A stretch of DNA of 64,000 nt from Thermosynechococcus sp. CL-1 (GCF_008386235.1 NZ_CP040671.1:1242001-1306000); one strand, 5' to 3'; positions 8,795-18,251 are shown, counted from the stretch's first letter. Notes: a model not told the origin generated them from the sequence alone. A program made the numbers and translations.

Positions 8795-11700
8795 TTATTT
8801 GCTTTCCGTTTGACAAGGCGTGATCCTCGCTTGTAGTAACTGGTGCGCTTGCTCCTCAGAGAGGGGTTCACCAAAGAGAAACCCCTGACCCCGCTGACAG
8901 CCCAACGCCTGCAAGCACTGCTTTTGGGAGAGATGTTCAATGCCTTCGGCAACCACTTCTAGTTGCAGGGTTCGGGCGAGGCTAATAATGGCACGAACAA
9001 TTTCTAAATTTTGGAAATTGGTTTCGATGTCTCGGACAAAGGACTGGTCAATCTTTAGGGTATACAACGGCAGTTGGCTCAGGCGGCTGAGGGAGGAATA
9101 GCCAGTGCCAAAGTCATCAATGCCACAGCGAATATCAAGGGCTTGGAGCGCCTCCAATTGCTCTTGGGCAAACCTTGAATCGGGCATGATCACTTCCTCA
9201 GTAATCTCCAGAATCACTTGCTGGCCGCGAATCCCATAGAGCGGCAACAGATGCTTGAGCAAAGGAACCATTTGGCCAGAATTAAAGAAAGCACTGGAAA
9301 TATTGACACTGAGGGTGAAGTCGGCAGCCCGAGAACCCAGTGTCTGTTGCCATTGGTAGAGGTTGAAAATTGCCTTTTGCAGAACCCATTGATCCAGTTT
9401 TGTGGCTAGACCCAACCCCAGAGCCAAGGGCAAAAATTCTGCCGGACTGATCCAACCGTTTTCGGGATGCTGCCAGCGAACTAATACTTCAAAACCAACA
9501 AGGCTGTCCTGACTGAGGCTGACAATGGGCTGGTAGAAGAGCGCTAGTTGCTCCTGCTCTAGGGCACGGCGAAATTCCTGTTCCCGTTGTAAGCGGGTGT
9601 AAACCGCTTGGTGGTGCTCCGATTCAAAGAGTTGCATACCGTTGCACCCTTGGGCCTTGGCAGCATACATGGCAATATCAGCATCCCGCAGCAGTTCACC
9701 GGCAGTGCGGTAACGAGAATTAACAATGGCGATGCCAATGCTGACGCTGACACTTACTTCAGTGCCCTTGAGCACATAGGGTTCACTAATGCAACGGCGC
9801 AGGCGATCGCCATACTCATAAATCTGCTGGAGACCCTCAATGTGTTCGAGGATGGCAATAAACTCGTCTCCCCCCAATCGGCCAACGATCTCCTGCTGGC
9901 GCATACTCGACCGAAGGCGATGGGCAATTTCTAGAAGTAACTCGTCGCCGGCATCATGACCCAAGCTATCATTGATGACCTTAAACCGATCCAAATCCAA
10001 AAACAAAACGGCAAAGGGCGGAATGTCACCGCGGTGGTAGGCAGCCAGCAGTTGATCAATTTTTTCTGTGAGGAAGGCGCGATTGGGGAGATTCGTTAAA
10101 CTATCCTGGCAAGCCAGTTGCCGCAATTTCTCCTCCGCTAGCTTGATGTTGGTAATGTCCAAGCAGGAACCAAGGTAGCCAATGCAAGTGCCGTCTTCGG
10201 CATAGCGGGGTGCCGCTTGCTTGAGTACCCAGCGATAGACACCTTGGCCATTGCGCAGGCGGTGCTCAATTTCATAGCTTTGCTGCTGCTCAACGGCAAG
10301 ACGGATGGCCTGCTCTGTGCGCTCCCGATCCTCAGGATGGACAAGGTCTAACCAGTTCCAGCCAAGGATTTGGTCTAAGGAGGCGCCCAAGACGCGGCAA
10401 ATGGTTTGGTTGGCAAACTCAATGGTGCCTTTGCTATCTGCCAGCCAGATCATCAAAGGTGAGGCATCGGCCATCTGGCGAAAACGGGTTTCACTTTCCA
10501 CTAGGGCTAGCATCGCTTTTTTGCGTTGGGTGACATCCACCCCCACCGTGGTGATCAGGTAACTGCCATCCCCTTGAGGTTCAGCGGTGGCATTGAGGGA
10601 AATCCACACCTCATGGCCGTCGCGATGTTGAAAGCGATATTCGGTGTGGGCACAGCCTTCTTGGAGTAATTTCTCGCGAAAGGGACGATGATAGGCTTCC
10701 CAGTCCTCGGAGGGAACCCGCGATCGCCAAAGATTCGGGTCTTCTTGAAAGTCAAGGGGGCTGTAGCCGAGAATGCGCAGGTGCCCTTGGGAGAGATACT
10801 CATAGCACCAAGAGCCATCAGGAAAGAGCCGTATTTCACTGACAAAGGCATCGGCGCGATCCAACAGTTGATTGAGCTTTTCTTGGGCGGCCTGGAGTTC
10901 CCCATTGACGTTGTGCAAATCGAGGGTGCGGGCAATCACCTGCGCCTCAAGTTCCGTTTGCTGGGCTGCAAGTTGCTGGGTCAGCTGCCGTTGTCGCGTG
11001 ACATCCACTGCCGTCAGTAAAATGAACTGTTGGTTGCCGTTGGGCAGTTGCAGGGGCAGGGAAACCATCTGCCAAATACGCTCTTGGTTGGCGCGAGTGC
11101 GGATGCACACATCCCCATGCTCAACCCGTGCCTGCGTTATAAGGCAGCGTTGGAATTCTGTGGCCGCCCACTGGCGTTGCGCTGCTTCAGGAAAGGCAAT
11201 GTCTAACCACCCCTCCCATGTGGGGATTTCCTCTGGGCTGCTGCCGGTTTGCTCTTGCCATGCCCGATTCATCAACCACAGTTGACCATCCGCCGCCACC
11301 AACGCCATCGGCAGCGGTGATAAAAGCAGGCTGTTGCGGAACACCTCGTCCATCTCAGTGTAGGCGCGCCAAAATGACTGCCGCTCCTGCTCTACTTGGT
11401 TCAGATGCTGAGCCTCCGTAACCAAAAGAGTGACCAAAAAAGCGATGATACTGATGATCTGCACCTCTTGGGCTAAGCGCTCCGAAAGCCATAGGCGATC
11501 GTGGTGTACCCATTGAATTACCCAACCAATGAGGAGGGGGCCAAGGATGCTCCAAGGCAACAATCGCCGCAAGAGTAGGCCACCTATCCTTTGTGAACTG
11601 AAGTAACGCATCACCCCTAGGGAGGGATGCCATTGCATAAGGCAGAGGTTCAACAGCCCAAGAAGAACGCAGGCGAGGATTTGGCCAAGGGCAGAGGCAC

Positions 11701-12190
11701 TAAGAGACAGCGGCAATTGGTACAGACCGGCCAATACCTCAAGGAACAGCAGACAGGCACTTGTGATTGCCCCTCCTTGACCGAAAATCACTTGCCAACT
11801 TCGCTCCCCCCTGACCCCCCACAGGGCCACCCCTAGCCCTATAAAGGCCACAGGCCGTAGCAAACTGGTGTAGGCCGGCAAAGACAGCGCTTGCCACGGA
11901 GCAGTGATTTCCTGAGCATTGAAAACTGCTACGGCAATTGCCACCCCCATGAGAACAAGCACTAGGCCACAGAGCTGGGGGAGGCATGCTAATTCTCGAT
12001 CTCTGCCCCTAGATCCCATGAGGGTGATGGCCAATGCGGTTAACCCAAGGGCGATGGCAGCAAAAACATCAATACCGACCAAGAGAGGCGAGTGGGAAGT
12101 GATGGCAGCGAGAACCCACTCTATAAAAACAGCTGTTGCTACCCCTAGACTCAACAGAGCAACCACTCGTAAGAATTGGGGATTGGTCAT
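8795..12190 (-). CDS. Membrane PAS-GGDEF-EAL cyclic-di-GMP signalling protein
   Basis: A 1131-residue sensor. Residues 1-270 hold about eight hydrophobic segments forming an integral membrane sensor module. Three PAS or PAS/PAC regions follow (about 280-400, 455-560 and 565-690), the first two separated by a coiled coil. The GGDEF domain (about 695-855) has an intact RLGGDEF at about residue 770, so cyclase activity is possible, but the inhibitory site five residues upstream reads RQQE instead of RxxD. The EAL domain (about 870-1120) has EVL in place of EAL, while the downstream ligands EITEE, DDFGTGYSS, KIDQSFV and AEGIE remain, so phosphodiesterase activity is also possible. The net direction of c-di-GMP change cannot be predicted. 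It is a single-gene unit. Confidence 0.93.
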   Translation of the reverse strand: MTNPQFLRVVALLSLGVATAVFIEWVLAAITSHSPLLVGIDVFAAIALGLTALAITLMGSRGRDRELACLPQLCGLVLVLMGVAIAVAVFNAQEITAPWQALSLPAYTSLLRPVAFIGLGVALWGVRGERSWQVIFGQGGAITSACLLFLEVLAGLYQLPLSLSASALGQILACVLLGLLNLCLMQWHPSLGVMRYFSSQRIGGLLLRRLLPWSILGPLLIGWVIQWVHHDRLWLSERLAQEVQIISIIAFLVTLLVTEAQHLNQVEQERQSFWRAYTEMDEVFRNSLLLSPLPMALVAADGQLWLMNRAWQEQTGSSPEEIPTWEGWLDIAFPEAAQRQWAATEFQRCLITQARVEHGDVCIRTRANQERIWQMVSLPLQLPNGNQQFILLTAVDVTRQRQLTQQLAAQQTELEAQVIARTLDLHNVNGELQAAQEKLNQLLDRADAFVSEIRLFPDGSWCYEYLSQGHLRILGYSPLDFQEDPNLWRSRVPSEDWEAYHRPFREKLLQEGCAHTEYRFQHRDGHEVWISLNATAEPQGDGSYLITTVGVDVTQRKKAMLALVESETRFRQMADASPLMIWLADSKGTIEFANQTICRVLGASLDQILGWNWLDLVHPEDRERTEQAIRLAVEQQQSYEIEHRLRNGQGVYRWVLKQAAPRYAEDGTCIGYLGSCLDITNIKLAEEKLRQLACQDSLTNLPNRAFLTEKIDQLLAAYHRGDIPPFAVLFLDLDRFKVINDSLGHDAGDELLLEIAHRLRSSMRQQEIVGRLGGDEFIAILEHIEGLQQIYEYGDRLRRCISEPYVLKGTEVSVSVSIGIAIVNSRYRTAGELLRDADIAMYAAKAQGCNGMQLFESEHHQAVYTRLQREQEFRRALEQEQLALFYQPIVSLSQDSLVGFEVLVRWQHPENGWISPAEFLPLALGLGLATKLDQWVLQKAIFNLYQWQQTLGSRAADFTLSVNISSAFFNSGQMVPLLKHLLPLYGIRGQQVILEITEEVIMPDSRFAQEQLEALQALDIRCGIDDFGTGYSSLSRLSQLPLYTLKIDQSFVRDIETNFQNLEIVRAIISLARTLQLEVVAEGIEHLSQKQCLQALGCQRGQGFLFGEPLSEEQAHQLLQARITPCQTESK

Positions 12191-12334
12191 AGGCAGGGGT
12201 AAAACTGGCTAGGGACATCGTACCCCGCAGGGCAGTAGCTTTTTTAGTCTAGCTCCTCAATCTTGGGGTTGAGGCCAAGGGGTATGTAAACTAGTGTTGT
12301 AGGACAACTCTTTAGGCGTCCTGCAGGAGGGGGT

Positions 12335-12550
12335 ATGCAAACAACTCACCACTACACTCAGGAGTATATCAATCACCTCACCCCCCAGGAGGTGGCTGCC
12401 TTGGCACGACGGCTTGAGGAGGATGATTACGATACACCCTTTGCTGCCCTTGAAGACTGGCATCTGCTGCGGGCCATTGCCTTTCAGCGGCCGGAGTTAG
12501 TCGAGCCTTACTTGTACCTTCTGGATTTAGAAGCCTTTGACGAGTCCTAG
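12335..12550 (+). CDS. DUF2555 family protein
   Basis: 71-residue cyanobacterial protein of unknown function with the conserved core RRLEEDDYDTPF and DWHLLRAIAFQRPELVEPY. Acidic and helical, no signal or membrane segment. Start at ATG 12335 follows an AGGAGG. Its end overlaps the TTG start of coaBC by 14 bases, so the two should be translationally coupled, in a compact unit with mutL. Confidence 0.85.
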   Translation: MQTTHHYTQEYINHLTPQEVAALARRLEEDDYDTPFAALEDWHLLRAIAFQRPELVEPYLYLLDLEAFDES

Positions 12551-13751
12551 GGCAGTTCCCCATTTATTAGTGGGGGTGGGGGGTGGCATTGCTGCCTATA
12601 AAATCTGTGATGTGATCTCCACGCAAGTAAAGGCGGGGTGGCAAGTGTCTGCCATCCTTTCAGAGACCGCCTCGCAGTTCGTTACGCCGTTGACCCTTTC
12701 GACCCTGTGCCGGCAATCGGTACTCACAGATGCGGATTTTTGGCATCCCCAAGCGCCGCGACCGCTACACATTGAACTGGCAGAAAAGGCAACGCTGATG
12801 TTGATTGCTCCCCTCACGGCCAATACGTTGGCAAAGCTGGTGCTGGGTTTGGCGGATAACCTACTGACCAGTACGGTGCTGGCCTCCCAAATACCCATCT
12901 TGGTGGCACCGGCCATGAACACGACCATGTGGGAGCAACCGACGGTACAGAGCCATTGGCAACAACTGCAACAACAGCCCCGTTATCATTGCTTACCCCC
13001 GGCCTATGGCCGCTTGGCCTGTGACAGCGTCGGTGTGGGGCGGATGGCGGAGACGCAGGAAATCATTGCCTATTTGGACTCCTTGGCCTATACCCACGGC
13101 CAGCGAGACTTAGCTGGCAAGCATCTGCTGATTACGGCGGGGGGCACCCGTGAATATTGGGATACAGTGCGCTTCATTGGTAATCCGGCAACGGGGAAAA
13201 TGGGGATCGCTCTGGCAAGGGCAGCCCTGCATCGCGGTGCAAAGGTGACGTTGATTCATGGGGCGATCGCCGAGCCGATCCCAGCCCAGGTACGCGCTAT
13301 TGAAGCAATTAGTAGCGAAGCAATGTGCAAAGCTGTCCTTGAGGTGTGGCCAGAGGCAGATTGGCTGGTGATGGCTGCCGCCGTTGGCGATGTCCGCCCG
13401 GCCCAACAGTGGTCGGGAAAGCTGCCGAAATCGGAGTTGCCTACCGCCTTACCCCTGAGTCCGGTGCCCGATATTTTGCAAGCGGTGGCTCAGATGCGCC
13501 AACCCCACCAACGTCTGATTGGTTTTGCTGCCCAAACGGGGGATATTGTAACGCCCGCCCGCGAAAAGCTAGAACGCAAGGGCTTGGATTTGATAGTTGC
13601 CAATGCGGTGGATCAAGCCGATGGTGGCTTTGGCAGCACCGAAAACGCAGCGGTGGTGCTGGATCGGCAGGGGCGATCGCGCAACCTTGCCAAGGTACCA
13701 AAGTTAATTCTGGCCCACCAAATTTTTGACGTTGCCCAAGAATGGCTCTGA
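12537..13751 (+). CDS. coaBC: Bifunctional phosphopantothenoylcysteine decarboxylase/phosphopantothenate-cysteine ligase
   Basis: Two consecutive steps of coenzyme A synthesis. The N-terminal flavin-dependent decarboxylase (CoaC, about 1-190) begins with the GGIAAYK nucleotide loop, holds PLTANTLAK and APAMNTTMWEQP, and has the catalytic cysteine in LACDSVGVGRM. The C-terminal ligase (CoaB, about 195-404) has ITAGGTRE and a phosphate loop NPATGKMG. The start is a TTG at 12537 inside the end of the DUF2555 gene. The stop (13749-13751) overlaps an internal mutL ATG by one base. Length 404, normal. Confidence 0.95.
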   Translation: MTSPRAVPHLLVGVGGGIAAYKICDVISTQVKAGWQVSAILSETASQFVTPLTLSTLCRQSVLTDADFWHPQAPRPLHIELAEKATLMLIAPLTANTLAKLVLGLADNLLTSTVLASQIPILVAPAMNTTMWEQPTVQSHWQQLQQQPRYHCLPPAYGRLACDSVGVGRMAETQEIIAYLDSLAYTHGQRDLAGKHLLITAGGTREYWDTVRFIGNPATGKMGIALARAALHRGAKVTLIHGAIAEPIPAQVRAIEAISSEAMCKAVLEVWPEADWLVMAAAVGDVRPAQQWSGKLPKSELPTALPLSPVPDILQAVAQMRQPHQRLIGFAAQTGDIVTPAREKLERKGLDLIVANAVDQADGGFGSTENAAVVLDRQGRSRNLAKVPKLILAHQIFDVAQEWL

Positions 13752-15361
13752 TGAGCGATGTCCTGACGGTGGTGCCTCTACCAGCACCAATGCGGCAAGC
13801 GATCGCTGCCGCTGAAACCCTCGACTCCCTAGCCACGGTTGTCCAAGAACTGGTGGAAAATGCCCTCGATGCCGGGGCGAGTCGCATTCACCTCCACTGG
13901 CGCCCTTCAGCATGGCATCTTGAGGTCACAGACAATGGCGAAGGGATTCGCTGGGCAGATCTCACCCAAGTGGCTCTCCCCTACACCAGCAGCAAGTTGC
14001 CCCTCAGCGGGGAATTGGCGGACATCACAACCTTGGGATTTCGCGGTCAAGCCCTCCACAGTTTGGCGCAAATGGCACAGTTAACGATTTGCACTCGCCA
14101 CCGTGAGGCGGAGACCGGTTGGCAAGTGAGTTATGATGCCCAGGGTCAAGTGCGCAGCCAGCGTCCTCTAGGAATGGCCGTGGGGACTCGCGTCATTGCT
14201 GAGCAACTTTTTCAGGACTGGCCGCAACGACAGCAGGGGGTCAATCCCAAACAGGTTCAGCGGCGCCTTCAGGAAATTGCCCTGTGTTTCCCGCAGGTGG
14301 CTTGGCATCTCCTTAAGGATGGAAAGCGCTGGCACCACTGGCCGGCGGTGGCGTCTTTGGGCGATCGCCTGCTCCAGCTGCTCCCCAAAATCCACCCTCA
14401 GGATCTGCGCCAAATGAGCGATGCCCAAATTGAACTGGTCTTGGCTCTACCAGATTGTCACCATCGCCCCCATCCCGATTGGTTAGGGGTGGCTGTTAAT
14501 GGTCGTTGGGTGGAACTGCACAGTGATCCCTCGTGGCAGCAGGTGATTCTTGAGGCCTTTGGTCGCGGTCTACCGCGGCAGCGCTTTCCCCTGTGTATTG
14601 CCCATCTCCATTTACCCCCGGCGGCGATTGATTGGTCTGCAGCACCCCAAAAGCGCACAATCTATCTGCGGGAGCCAGAGCAATGGCAAGCTCTGTTAGT
14701 CGAGCGCATTGGCCAACTGCTGGCCTCCCCAACCGTCCCCACAACGAGCTATCACCTGCTTAAAGCTGCTGAACCCCCTGGCCGCTATCGAACCTTGTTA
14801 TCCCCCAGTCCATCGCCCCAGTCAGCCCTCAAGGTGGTTGGCCAGTTGCACAATACGTACATTATTGTTGAGCACGCCGAAGGCATCTGGTTGATTGAGC
14901 AGCACATTGCCCATGAACGGGTGCTGTACGAGCAAATTGAAACAGATTGGCAGGTGGTGGAGCTAGAGCAGCCGGTGTTGGTGGACTCCCTCACGGAGAC
15001 GCAAGTGCAACGCCTGCAGGAATGGGGGTTGGCGATCGCTCCCTTTGGGGTACAGGTTTGGGCAGTGCGCAGTGTGCCTGCTCTATTGCGCGATCGCCCC
15101 GATGTAGTAGCTGCCCTGATTGAACTCAGCCAAGGGGCGGATCTAACTGCTGCTAAGGTGGCCGTTGCCTGTCGCAGCGCCATTCGTAACGGCACGCCCC
15201 TCACCCTTGCAGAAATGCAAACCCTTGTGGATCAGTGGTACCGCTGCCGTCAACCCCACACCTGCCCCCATGGTCGCCCCATCTGTCTGCAACTGCAAGA
15301 ATCTAGCCTTGCCCGTTTTTTCCGTCGTCACTGGGTGGTGGGCAAAAGTCATGGCCTTTAG
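13742..15361 (+). CDS. mutL: DNA mismatch repair protein MutL
   Basis: GHKL ATPase coordinating mismatch repair. ATPase motifs are present at the N-terminus: VQELVENALDAGA, TDNGEGI and TLGFRGQAL. The C-terminal domain contains a zinc/endonuclease-type motif, EQHIAHERVLYE (about residue 385), and CPHGRP near the end. The usual DQHA start of the endonuclease motif is EQHI here. 539 residues, at the short end of the family because the linker is brief. Two starts are possible, ATG 13742 or ATG 13751; both overlap the end of coaBC. The gene converges with the NADAR gene and overlaps its 3' end by 59 bases. Confidence 0.93.
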   Translation: MALMSDVLTVVPLPAPMRQAIAAAETLDSLATVVQELVENALDAGASRIHLHWRPSAWHLEVTDNGEGIRWADLTQVALPYTSSKLPLSGELADITTLGFRGQALHSLAQMAQLTICTRHREAETGWQVSYDAQGQVRSQRPLGMAVGTRVIAEQLFQDWPQRQQGVNPKQVQRRLQEIALCFPQVAWHLLKDGKRWHHWPAVASLGDRLLQLLPKIHPQDLRQMSDAQIELVLALPDCHHRPHPDWLGVAVNGRWVELHSDPSWQQVILEAFGRGLPRQRFPLCIAHLHLPPAAIDWSAAPQKRTIYLREPEQWQALLVERIGQLLASPTVPTTSYHLLKAAEPPGRYRTLLSPSPSPQSALKVVGQLHNTYIIVEHAEGIWLIEQHIAHERVLYEQIETDWQVVELEQPVLVDSLTETQVQRLQEWGLAIAPFGVQVWAVRSVPALLRDRPDVVAALIELSQGADLTAAKVAVACRSAIRNGTPLTLAEMQTLVDQWYRCRQPHTCPHGRPICLQLQESSLARFFRRHWVVGKSHGL

Positions 15362-15851
15362 ATTGGCAATCTTGCAGAGGGGTGAAAGTGTGAAGATCTG
15401 CCCCTTGGCGCAGACAATGCCGCAGATGCATCAGCAGCCGTCCTAGGTAGTTCGAGCCTTGGCGATCGCCCCCACAACCCCAATAGCTATCTACTGGGGA
15501 ATCTTCCACCAATTCTTCATCCCCAGTTGCTAAGAGCAGTTCCCGCAGGTCGGGATGGGTGGTAAATTTGGCCACAAGGGCACGCCACATCACTGGCTGT
15601 TTCAGTTGATCCCACTGAGGATGCACGGGGTAACGACCACTGCGACCGAGTTGGGCAGCCGCTTCGGGAGTTGGGGCGATGCGAATGGCATGACCAAAGG
15701 CCTCATGGGCAGTGCCAAAGAATTTATGGGCTTGGTAGTAGTGCTCCGCTGTTGGCCAGTAGTAGCCCTCAAGGGTAAAACCGTGGGGAGAGAAATTGGA
15801 AAAACTGCCGTAGGCATCCTTGACGCGATAAAAGTAGATGGTCATTGCCAA
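15303..15851 (-). CDS. NADAR (YbiA-like) family protein, probable N-glycosidase
   Basis: NADAR proteins such as E. coli YbiA hydrolyse the N-glycosidic bond of reactive riboflavin-pathway intermediates; related members act on ADP-ribose adducts. The fold's opening FSNFSPHGFTLEGYYWPTAE and the helix EHYYQAHKF are seen, with WGCGGDRQGSNYLG near the C-terminus. About 182 residues. The final 20 or so residues are polar and lie within the 59-base overlap with mutL on the other strand, so the tail may be unconserved. No operon partner. Confidence 0.88.
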   Translation of the reverse strand: MAMTIYFYRVKDAYGSFSNFSPHGFTLEGYYWPTAEHYYQAHKFFGTAHEAFGHAIRIAPTPEAAAQLGRSGRYPVHPQWDQLKQPVMWRALVAKFTTHPDLRELLLATGDEELVEDSPVDSYWGCGGDRQGSNYLGRLLMHLRHCLRQGADLHTFTPLQDCQSKGHDFCPPPSDDGKNGQG

Positions 15852-16016
15852 CCGCGTTCCCGCACCCCTTGATCACCTAAGCATTGATGAGGACTGAGAT
15901 CATCATGCCCCAAATACAGCCCTTTTCGCAGAGACAGAAGCGGGTTAGGGGAGCCAATTCTTGCTAAGATCAGCCTCATGGGTATCTTAAGACCTAATTT
16001 TGTTTTGGGGTTTGAT

Positions 16017-16421
16017 ATGAAACGTTTTTGGGCGATGGTTTGGGCACTTTTCCTAAGTGTGTCACTACTCCTGACCAGTTGTGCTAATGTGCCCACGGGG
16101 CTAACGGGAAATTTCCGTGAAGATACCCTTGCGCTGATCAGTAGCCTGCGCGAAGCGATCGCCCTACCGGATAATGACCCCAACAAGAAGGCCGCTCAAG
16201 CAGAGGCTCGCAAAAAACTGAATGACTTCTTTGCCCTCTATCGTCGCGATGACTCCCTGCGATCGCTCTCTTCCTTTATGACGATGCAAACTGCCCTCAA
16301 CTCCCTTGCGGGTCACTACAGTTCCTATCCCAATCGTCCCCTCCCGGAGAAGCTGAAAGCCCGCCTCGAACAAGAGTTTAAGCAAGTTGAACTCGCCCTT
16401 GATCGCGAAGCCAAGTCCTAG
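16017..16421 (+). CDS. psb27: Photosystem II assembly/repair lipoprotein Psb27
   Basis: Thylakoid-lumen lipoprotein that binds the CP43 lumenal loop during photosystem II assembly and repair and is released before the oxygen-evolving complex matures. The start at ATG 16017 gives the signal sequence MKRFWAMVWALFLS and a lipobox LLTSC with the lipidated cysteine; the longer frame from 15978 would put 13 unneeded residues before it. The mature part is the four-helix bundle (FREDTLALISSLREAI, then ARKKLNDFFALYRRDD). From memory it is almost identical to Thermosynechococcus Psb27. The dipeptidase gene follows 5 bases later on the same strand. Confidence 0.97.
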   Translation: MKRFWAMVWALFLSVSLLLTSCANVPTGLTGNFREDTLALISSLREAIALPDNDPNKKAAQAEARKKLNDFFALYRRDDSLRSLSSFMTMQTALNSLAGHYSSYPNRPLPEKLKARLEQEFKQVELALDREAKS

Positions 16422-16426
16422 TCCCA

Positions 16427-17137
16427 ATGGGGGATAAGCCCTATACCAAGATTCCGATTGCAGAGTGTGGGGAACCCCTAGCGCCTATTCCACCTACCTT
16501 TCTGCGGCTGCAACCCCATCCCTATCAAAGCCGAGGTGCCCCCTATGGCAAAGCCTCTCCCTTTTGGTTGCGGGTGGGGGTCATTGCTGCCCTTGAGCGC
16601 GCCCAAGCGTTCCTAGAACCTTACGGCTGGCAACTGGCGATTTTTGATGCCTATCGCCCAATTGCGGTACAGCAGTTCATGGTGGCGCATACCTTTGCTA
16701 CCCTCTGTCAAGAACGGGGGTATGATGCGCAGCAACTTGAGCCAGCGATCGCCCGCGAGATTTGGCAACAGGTTGATCAATTTTGGGCGGTGCCCAGTTC
16801 AGACCCCCAGCAACCACCCCCCCACAGTACCGGCGCTGCCGTTGACCTTACCCTCGCTGACCCAGCAGGCCATCCCTTGGAGATGGGGGGTGTCATTGAT
16901 GAAATTTCTGAACGTTCTTTTCCCGATTTTTACGATCGCCATCCTGAAGAGACCCATGCCGCTTGCTTTGCCCAACGCCGCCAAATTCTCTATCAGGCAA
17001 TGCGCCATGCAGGCTTTCAGCGCCATCCCAATGAGTGGTGGCACTTTTCCCTTGGGGATCAGTTGTGGGCTTGGCAAACGCAGCAACAGACTGGCCAGCG
17101 GGACATCCTCGCTCGCTATGGCCGCATCGATCTTTAA
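16427..17137 (+). CDS. D-alanyl-D-alanine dipeptidase (VanX-type, peptidase M15D)
   Basis: Zinc dipeptidase that splits D-Ala-D-Ala; in bacteria without vancomycin resistance it is thought to recycle peptidoglycan dipeptide. The zinc ligands and catalytic residues are seen in HSTGAAVDLTL (SxHxxGxAxD-like) and NEWWHFSL (ExxWH). The substrate-side arginine motif FDAYRP is also present. No signal peptide, so a cytoplasmic location is likely. 236 residues. It begins 5 bases after psb27 and is probably co-transcribed with it, though no functional link is obvious. Confidence 0.9.
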   Translation: MGDKPYTKIPIAECGEPLAPIPPTFLRLQPHPYQSRGAPYGKASPFWLRVGVIAALERAQAFLEPYGWQLAIFDAYRPIAVQQFMVAHTFATLCQERGYDAQQLEPAIAREIWQQVDQFWAVPSSDPQQPPPHSTGAAVDLTLADPAGHPLEMGGVIDEISERSFPDFYDRHPEETHAACFAQRRQILYQAMRHAGFQRHPNEWWHFSLGDQLWAWQTQQQTGQRDILARYGRIDL

Positions 17138-17151
17138 GGCTAGCTAATCCC

Positions 17152-17388
17152 TTAGAGCTTGTTGAGATTCAACCCCGCTTCTTTGGCAAATGCACTCAGG
17201 CCTTTGCGCTCAAGGGTTTTAATGGCTTTGGTAGAGAGGCGCAGCCGCACCCAACGGTTGCCTTCTGGCCACCACACCCGTTTCCATTGCAAATTCACTT
17301 CTTGCAGTTTTTTCGTCCGCCGGTGGGAGTGGGAAATAGCGTAGGCGTTATTGGCTTTTTTTCCAGTCAGTTGACAAACGCGGCTCAT
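17152..17388 (-). CDS. rpmB: 50S ribosomal protein L28
   Basis: 78-residue basic ribosomal protein. The start at ATG 17388-17386 yields [20 protein letters not shown], the standard L28 N-terminus; a longer frame reaching 17466 would add 26 unconserved residues. [20 protein letters not shown] completes the family pattern. Only one Cys near the N-terminus is present, so it is the zinc-free form. It sits downstream of the Lon-substrate-domain gene on the same strand, about 80 bases away. Confidence 0.96.
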   Translation of the reverse strand: MSRVCQLTGKKANNAYAISHSHRRTKKLQEVNLQWKRVWWPEGNRWVRLRLSTKAIKTLERKGLSAFAKEAGLNLNKL

Positions 17389-17469
17389 TGGTTTTCTCCC
17401 CTGCAAGGCAATGTGATGCAAAATAACCAAGACTTCTAGCGTAACATATTCCGCCGAGAAGCACACGGC

Positions 17470-18108
17470 CTATTTGAAGGTTTCCTTGAGGACGGTGCGG
17501 GCCGCCAAGTGATTGCGGGTGGTGGTTAAAATTTCTGCTTCCCGCAGTAGGCGATCGTAGGTGGATTGTAGCTCTAGAAGACGTTGCTGCTCCTGAGCGA
17601 CACCGCGAAAATTACTGGCAATCCAATAGGACAGTTCAAGGGCAGCCGTGGGCACATCGGGGGGCAGCTCCATGGGTTGTTCTGTCAGTTTTGCTGAGAG
17701 GCGCACCACATCCTCAAGAAGTTGCCGCACTTCCTTGGCCAAGGGGCGCAGATCAATGCTGGTGGGTTCATCCTCAATCCACTCCACTAGTCCAACGCGG
17801 TAGGGTTTTTCGCGCACGTAGTCCAAGATGCGAAACCGCTGCTGACCCAAGGAATCAATGAGCATGCGATCATCGGGAAGCCGTTCGTAGCGACGCACTT
17901 CCGCACAACAGCCCACCGTGGCTGGCCGTCCCGTTTGTGGATCCCACATCACGATGCCAAAGCGGCGATCGCTCTCAAGAATCGTATTCATCATGATGCG
18001 GTAGCGAAATTCAAAAATGTGGAGTGGCAGGGGTCGCCCCGGAAAGAGCACAACATCCGGCAAGGGAAAAATGGGGAGTTCGCGAACGGCAATGGACGAA
18101 AAAGCCAT
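17470..18108 (-). CDS. Lon protease substrate-binding-domain (LON_substr_bdg) protein
   Basis: A stand-alone copy of the N-terminal domain of Lon protease without its ATPase and protease parts. The opening LPIFPLPDVVLFPGRPLPLHIFE is diagnostic, followed by the core CCAEVRRYERLPDDR and FRILD. The C-terminal half is helical. 212 residues, common in cyanobacteria and plastids. The function is not established; proposed roles are substrate delivery or an adaptor. It lies upstream of rpmB. Confidence 0.9.
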   Translation of the reverse strand: MAFSSIAVRELPIFPLPDVVLFPGRPLPLHIFEFRYRIMMNTILESDRRFGIVMWDPQTGRPATVGCCAEVRRYERLPDDRMLIDSLGQQRFRILDYVREKPYRVGLVEWIEDEPTSIDLRPLAKEVRQLLEDVVRLSAKLTEQPMELPPDVPTAALELSYWIASNFRGVAQEQQRLLELQSTYDRLLREAEILTTTRNHLAARTVLKETFK

Positions 18109-18167
18109 AATGACAGCGCACAGAAGCCAATGCTTCTATCGTACCGTACTTTGCAGGCTTCCTAGGA

Positions 18168-18251
18168 TGCGGAACCGGGGACTTGAACCCCGAAGTCCTT
18201 GCGGACACTAGAACCTGAATCTAGCGCGTCTACCAATTCCGCCAGTTCCGC
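18168..18251 (-). tRNA. tRNA-Leu(CAG)
   Basis: Cloverleaf on the minus strand: acceptor arms GCGGAAC and GTTCCGC close with discriminator A. The anticodon stem CTAGA/TCTAG holds the loop TTCAGGT, giving anticodon CAG (Leu, CUG codons). A long variable arm and a GGTTCAAGTCC T-loop are present, as expected for a class II tRNA. CCA is not encoded. Confidence 0.95.
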
